Positions 59,551-64,000 of a DNA stretch of 64,000 nucleotides are shown here, piece after piece. Source of the stretch: Datisca glomerata. Its lineage: Eukaryota; Streptophyta; Magnoliopsida; Cucurbitales; Datiscaceae. Positions within the stretch are counted from its first letter, which is position 1; every line of letters begins with the position of its first letter. The stretch is from contig QANY01004715.1 in assembly GCA_003255025.1 (NCBI GenBank), forward strand, positions 848,501 to 912,500, written 5' to 3'. The notes below the pieces were generated by a model. The model ran no database searches. It was not told the origin of the DNA and worked only from the letters and a program-made list of their open reading frames with translations. The position numbers and the translations under genes are program-made.

Positions 59551-60673
59551 TCAATAAACATGAATAGCATACTGATCACCTTCAGCATCCAATTGGAGAA
59601 AGGGAGACTCATCCAATTTCTGGTTACTTCCATCCAAACTACAAACTTGAATTCTAAATTTGAGACTTGATATTTCACAACTAACTTCAAGGTTTGAAAC
59701 ATAAAAAGCTTCTGTATGTGCTACTCCCAGATACTCTTTAACCCGATTTTCTTCCCTTTCATCGACTTGTTTCATTAGTTTTTCTACATAGATGTAGTAG
59801 TTTGGGAAACCGGGTTCATTCCCATCTTTCAGTTTCCATATGATCTTGATACTAAGGTTTTTCGTACCATCTGATCCTGAAGTCCACTTAATATGTTGAC
59901 CCTCAACTAGCCATGACGTATGAGGTGGAAAAACAGAGTCGTCTTCTGAAGATTTTAACGAAATACTTCCAAGTGTTGCAAAATATTCTGAAACGTTTTC
60001 CTTATCAGATCTGGATCCTGTTCTCTTTTCACCGATTCCGGGCATTGACATGTAGCAAACAGCATGGATATCAGTTAATTTATATCCATTCATTGAAATA
60101 CTGCCTCTCTGGATGAGCCATCCAGGGATTTCAGGGTTTTCATCGTGATGCGTTTTTATGAATTCACTTGCGATGTGGTTTGTTTCCCGGGACGCAAGGA
60201 GCACAGTCTTTTTGTCACCATTTGTGGAAGAAAACTCGAGAGAAAGGCCAAGAAGAGATTTTTCTTTTAATTTAACCTGCACAAGGTTTTGTTCTCAAGG
60301 TTCTTATAAAGATAAAGTATATTTTTCGGGTGGGTAATGCCTAAGATTAGTTTAATCAAGAAAGGGAGAAAACTTACAGAATACATGAAGTGGAGAGGTA
60401 AATTACCCAAAAGAAGATCTCCCTTAAAAAGCCTTGTTTTGAAAAAAGATTTGTCTTCAAGACTCCCTCTAAATATGATGCTTCCACCTCCACTATATGA
60501 TTCTTGCTTCAAACTGCCATTCCATATATTCAGATCACGATAGACATTAATGCAAGTTATGACAATATACAGAAGACAAACATTCAGAGAGACAAAAATA
60601 TGAGAAATGCAACTTACTCAACCTGAGGTTGAATGGAACCCGGACTTGAGTCATCAGCAAAATCGAGGAGAGG
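59551..60673 (-). CDS. Cytosolic endo-beta-N-acetylglucosaminidase (GH85, ENGase-like), last three exons
   Basis: Minus-strand exons, descending: 60673-60618 (56 nt), 60513-60378 (136 nt) and 60276-59551 (242 codons with stop TGA). Donors at the first two exons are GTAAGT and all acceptors are CAG; the phases join cleanly through PLLDFADDSSPGSIQPQV, LKQESYSGGGSIIFRGSLED, RLFKGDLLLGNLPLHFMYS and VKLKEKSLLGLSLEFSS. About 305 residues are encoded, with no stop or frameshift. The SYSGGG-I-F-G-L block and the end (RIQVCSLDGSNQKLDESPF) match, from memory, the C-terminal beta-sandwich region of plant ENGase. That enzyme cleaves the chitobiose core of free N-glycans in the cytosol. The GH85 catalytic barrel should be encoded upstream, beyond 64000. 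Copia D lies in the presumed intron. The intact splice sites suggest a live gene, but completeness cannot be judged. Confidence 0.75.
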
Positions 60674-60863
60674 CTGCAAAAATTATGGGTTTAAAAAGAT
60701 AGGAAAATGTAAACAAATCCCATTTACACATGCCGAAATGCTCGACACAATAGTTTCAATTTATCGGGTATTAGATCGAGGTTTTTTTTTTGCTATTAAT
60801 TTATTCAACCATAACTCTCCTAACATGAACTAGGACTTTTGCTATTAATTTATTCAACCATAA
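60674..60863 (-). other. Intron of the ENGase-like gene with a 27-bp direct repeat
   Basis: Non-coding DNA upstream of the first visible exon. A perfect 27-bp direct repeat (60788-60814 and 60837-60863, ttttgctattaatttattc...) lies immediately before copia D, separated by 22 bp. It is too long for a copia target duplication. Confidence 0.6.
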
Positions 60864-61282
60864 GATTTTTTTGGCCTTAACAATTAATATGATTTAATAG
60901 AATTAATTAAACTAAATCCTATTGGTTGATTATGTGAGAGGTGGTCACTTTGAAGTAAGTAACCACCATCTAATGGGAAAAACTACCACCTTGGTAGAAG
61001 GTGCCTATAAATTATATCCTCTTAGAATTTGGTCCTCTCTCAACCCTAATTAAGACTCATTTACACCACCACTAAATGTGCTTGAAGATCTAAAGGGTAA
61101 AGAGGGAGAAATGAATTCTACGTCAAATGATTCAACAAGAAATAAATAAGTTCTACAATGGCTAAAGGTATGTTATCTATAACTATGTAATGTGTATGTG
61201 AAAATCATGAAGTTCTAAAGATCTAAACAAAGTATTTTATGCATAATTGATTAGTCGCATGATAAATAAGAAAACTTACATG

Positions 61283-61294
61283 TGGTATCAGAGC
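61283..61294 (+). other. Primer-binding site of copia D
   Basis: TGGTATCAGAGC, an exact match to the initiator tRNA-Met site used by plant copia elements, 2 bp after the LTR end. Confidence 0.92.
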
Positions 61295-62640
61295 TTAAGT
61301 TGAAAATCTTATGATTTTCCATTGAAATGATAGATTATAATCTCTTTATTGTCATTCTCTAATTTTGTTAAGAAAATTTTCACAATTTATTAAATTTATT
61401 ATATTTCTCTCCGCGGCAAATTTTTAGAGATGAATAAAATAAATAAATTCCAACTCTGATGAAGGCCAGTATTATTTGAATGCCTACAATTATGTCTCTG
61501 TTGTTTGAATGAATATTCAATTTAATGGCAATTCGACAGTTAATTGGGATAACCATGCCTGTGAGTGCGTCTTTGTTGTGCAAAGGGAATATTCAAATTA
61601 TTAATAACTTGGTAGTTTGCAGATAACTGCCAACAAGTTTTAAAAGCCATGAAAATCTCATGAAAGGCAAATTCTAAGTTTGATTATGGGCCATTTTAAC
61701 ATAAAGTAAAATAAACATCAAATTCTCCCATAAAAAAACATGTTCTGTACTCATGTATTCATACCACTAAAACATGTTTTGTTTATCCATCTTGTACTGT
61801 GTTGCTTAGTTTTGAATTATGCCTATTAATGTGTTGCTTATTACCCCACTTTTATGCCCCGCGTTTTTGTTCCAACACTGAGAAATTTGTTGAGAAATTG
61901 TGTGAATTGGCTAATGCGGATTGCCCACTAAAACTGCATATATAATTTTCTTCATCTTCTGTAATGTGTATGCCGAATTTGTTGAGAAATGATGCATGCC
62001 TTTAATTGACCATATTGCTAAAGTGGGTTTTTCATGTACTTCTGTGTTGATATCCATGCATACGTGATAAGGGAATTTTGTATATGTTTATATATGGAAG
62101 GATAAATTTTGGAAATTAGCTTACATTTAAAAGTATGAAGTTATGAAATTTGTACAACATAATGGTTATGTGAGGATTTATATGATCTAAAATTTTATAT
62201 TATGTTTGGTTTATCTGTCACTAAAGTGGCTAAACTGTAAGGATTATAAAATTTTATATTGTATAATTAATATTCAATTACTCATGAATGTTGATGCTTA
62301 TAAATGACATAATGTTATACAATATATATTTAATGAGTAGATTGAAGTTCATTATTATAAGACATTTAAGAGTCACACCCAAAGATTGATTAATTGTTCT
62401 TATAATTAATGAACATAATTGTTGGTAACTAGTATGTTCTATTAGTTGTATTGCTTATCCAAATATAGTGTATATATATCTAAGTGGTGTATATACGGTT
62501 GCCAAATTATTGAAAATTCTTATTAGCCTCGTTATATTTTATGCTTGTATGTCATTGTATTACCCAAAGGAAAACATTGATATGCATTTATTGTTTATCT
62601 GAATTATGTGTTTGAATTTGTATGATATGGTTAAGTATTA
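61295..62640 (+). other. Leader of copia D
   Basis: About 1.3 kb of AT-rich non-coding DNA between primer-binding site and gag. No gene recognised. Confidence 0.6.
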
Positions 62641-63490
62641 ATGTATGAGCATAATGTTATTCTTGCAGTACATGTTCCCATTTCTCTCCATTCGCATGCT
62701 TCGTCTGTACCAATGTTTAATGAGCTTAATTTTCCTGTTTGGTGTGAACAAGTCCAATTTCACTTAGGTGTTTTGGATTTGGATTTGTCACTTCAATCTG
62801 ACAAACCTGCTCCTATTACCGATGCTAGTGGCGATGGGGACAAGACCTTCTATGATGCTTAGGAAAGGTCTAATCCATTAAACCTAATGTTTATGCGAAT
62901 GAGTGTAGCAAACAACATCAAGTCTACTCTTCCCAAAACTGAAAATGCTAAGGAATTCATGAAATTTGTGGAAGAGTGTTCTTAGACTGCTGATAAGTCA
63001 CTTGCTGGAACATTTATGGCTACATCGACCACCATGGAATATAATGACACTCGTAGCATGCATGAACATGCCATTGGAATGATGAATATTGCAGCTTAAA
63101 TCCTTGGGGATGAATGTGGATGAGAGTTTCCTTGTGCAATTTATCATAAACTCACTACCTACTCAATATGGTCATTTTGAAATGAACTATAACACCATAA
63201 AAGATAATGGAATGTGAATGAACTTCACAGTATGCTTGTTCAGAAGGAAATGAGACTTAAGAATCAGGGAACTAATTCCATTCATCTCGTAAGTAATCAA
63301 GGAGCTGGTAAGAAAGCATGGAAAGGGCAAGCGTGGACCACTTAAGAGTAATGAGTTCTCTTCCCAAATCAACAAGAAGGAACACAAGAATGATAAGTGC
63401 CGTTTCTGTGGGAAACCTGGACACTTTCAGAAAGTTTGCCTGAAACGTAAGGCGTGGTTCAAAAAGAAAGGTATGCCTAGTACTTTCATA
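62641..63490 (+). pseudogene. gag of copia D, broken
   Basis: Opens with a region containing PMFNELNFPVWCEQVQFHLG and DKPAPITDASGDGDKTFYDA, a copia Gag N-terminus, then TAG at 62860-62862. Further stops occur in the same or shifted frames (for example near 62985 and 63100). The CCHC zinc knuckle is intact at 63394-63472 (C-x2-C-x4-H-x4-C in KCRFCGKPGHFQKVC). The stops preclude a functional Gag, although this copy has decayed less than A. Confidence 0.75.
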
Positions 63491-63529
63491 TGTTGAATCA
63501 AATTTAGCTGAAAGTCCTTATAATACTTG

Positions 63530-63755
63530 GTAGATTGATCATGGCTGCACCACTCATGTTTCAAATACGATGCAGGGATTCCTTACGACCCAAACCACAA
63601 ATCCAAATGAAGTGTTTGTTTATATGGGGAATCGAGTCAAAGCTCCAGTTGAAGCTATTGGAACTTATCGATTAATTTTAGATATTGGATATCATTTAGA
63701 TTTATTTCAAACTTTTTATGTACCTTCTGTTTCTCGCAATTTAATTTCTGTCTAA
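63530..63755 (+). pseudogene. Protease region of copia D, inactive
   Basis: Reads W-stop-IDHGCTTHVSNTMQGF, so the catalytic D-S-G appears as D-H-G and the preceding codon is a stop. It continues VFVYMGNRVKAPVEAIGTYR and FYVPSVSRNLISV, a typical copia protease tail, then a frameshift at about 63753. Confidence 0.75.
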
Positions 63756-64000
63756 ACTTGATTTAGCTAGATACTCTTTTAAAATTGGAAATGAATGCAT
63801 CAGTTTGTTTAAGAAAAATCATTTCATTGGTTCTAGTATTCTTTGTGATGGTTTATACAAACTGAAACTTGATAATCTTTTTGCTGAGACTCTTCTGACC
63901 TTGCATCATAAAGTTGGAACTAAACGTGGTTTAGAAAATGAACGTTCTGCTTACTTGTGGCATAAACGTCTAGGCACATTTCCAAAGAAAGATTGGAAAG
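63754..64000 (+). pseudogene. GAG-pre-integrase start of copia D (partial at window end)
   Basis: After the frameshift the frame is open to the edge: KLDLARYSFKIGNECISLFK, then LYKLKLDN, then SAYLWHKRLG. LWHKRLGH is the conserved opening motif of copia integrase; here the His after LG is replaced (LGTFPKK). The element continues past the window. Confidence 0.78.

Larger units (their letters stand above)
60864..64000 (+). mobile_element. Ty1/copia element D, 5' part (runs off the window)
   Basis: The 5' LTR ends CTTACA at 61280, followed by an exact primer-binding site. Its start is not defined but lies near 60864-60880, giving a short LTR of about 0.4 kb. A TATA box (TATAAAT) is at 61006-61012. 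Leader, gag, protease and the start of integrase follow; RT and the 3' LTR must lie beyond 64000. The family differs from A, B and C and resembles the Tnt1-like group (PAPITDAS and DSGCTTH-type motifs), by inference. Orientation is opposite to the host gene. Confidence 0.85.

Noticed and set aside
59913..60116. Plus-strand frame opposite the ENGase exon
   Set aside because: It is the antisense shadow of a well-supported coding exon.

Overview
This is AT-rich eudicot nuclear DNA dominated by decayed transposable elements. It has spliced genes with GT..AG introns, a plant-specific LOB-domain (LBD) gene, plant-type Ty1/copia and Ty3/gypsy retrotransposons, hAT, CACTA and Harbinger-like DNA elements, and long AT-rich microsatellites. 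I did not identify the species. There are two assembly gaps (8346-8365 and 56609-56624). All alignments below were made by eye on this sequence.

Host genes. Only two look functional. One is a complete two-exon LBD transcription factor gene (38111-39023, +), closest from memory to LBD12/ASL5. The other is the last three exons of a gene that looks like cytosolic endo-beta-N-acetylglucosaminidase (ENGase, GH85), at 59551-60673 (-). Its upstream exons must lie beyond the right edge, and a copia element (about 60864 to the window end, +) probably sits in the intervening intron. A short exon-like relic of a nodulin-like/MFS membrane protein lies near 8096-8210.

Layout. 1-7.9 kb: degenerate copia element 'A' on the minus strand, with a hAT-like element in its 3' LTR and a tandem duplication in its leader. 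8-11.6 kb: gene relic, GC-rich block with a gap, and a well-delimited 980-bp hAT element with a perfect 8-bp target-site duplication (TSD). 11.7-12.8 kb: an isolated LTR of the A family. 12.8-20.8 kb: gene-poor AT-rich DNA. 20.8-36.4 kb: gypsy element 'G', whose LTRs carry a 38-bp tandem array. G is split by copia element 'C' (TSD ttgac), and C contains a truncated gag-bearing copia element B-prime. 36.4-41.1 kb: the LBD gene and a probable solo LTR downstream. 41.1-44.3 kb: a 3.2-kb TGTAA...TTACA unit full of satellite-like arrays, probably a solo LTR. 44.5-46.7 kb: a non-autonomous CACTA element (TSD TAA). 49.2-58.9 kb: copia element 'B' (TSD aaaat) inside a MITE, itself inside another MITE. 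59.5-64 kb: ENGase 3' exons and the start of copia element 'D'.

Overall reading. The window records layered insertion followed by deletion. Elements B and C both lost the 3' part of their internal region together with the 5' part of the 3' LTR, while G lost the end of its right LTR. No retrotransposon protein here is intact: each has stops, frameshifts, lost catalytic residues or missing domains. I found no prokaryote-like system, CRISPR array, rRNA or tRNA gene.
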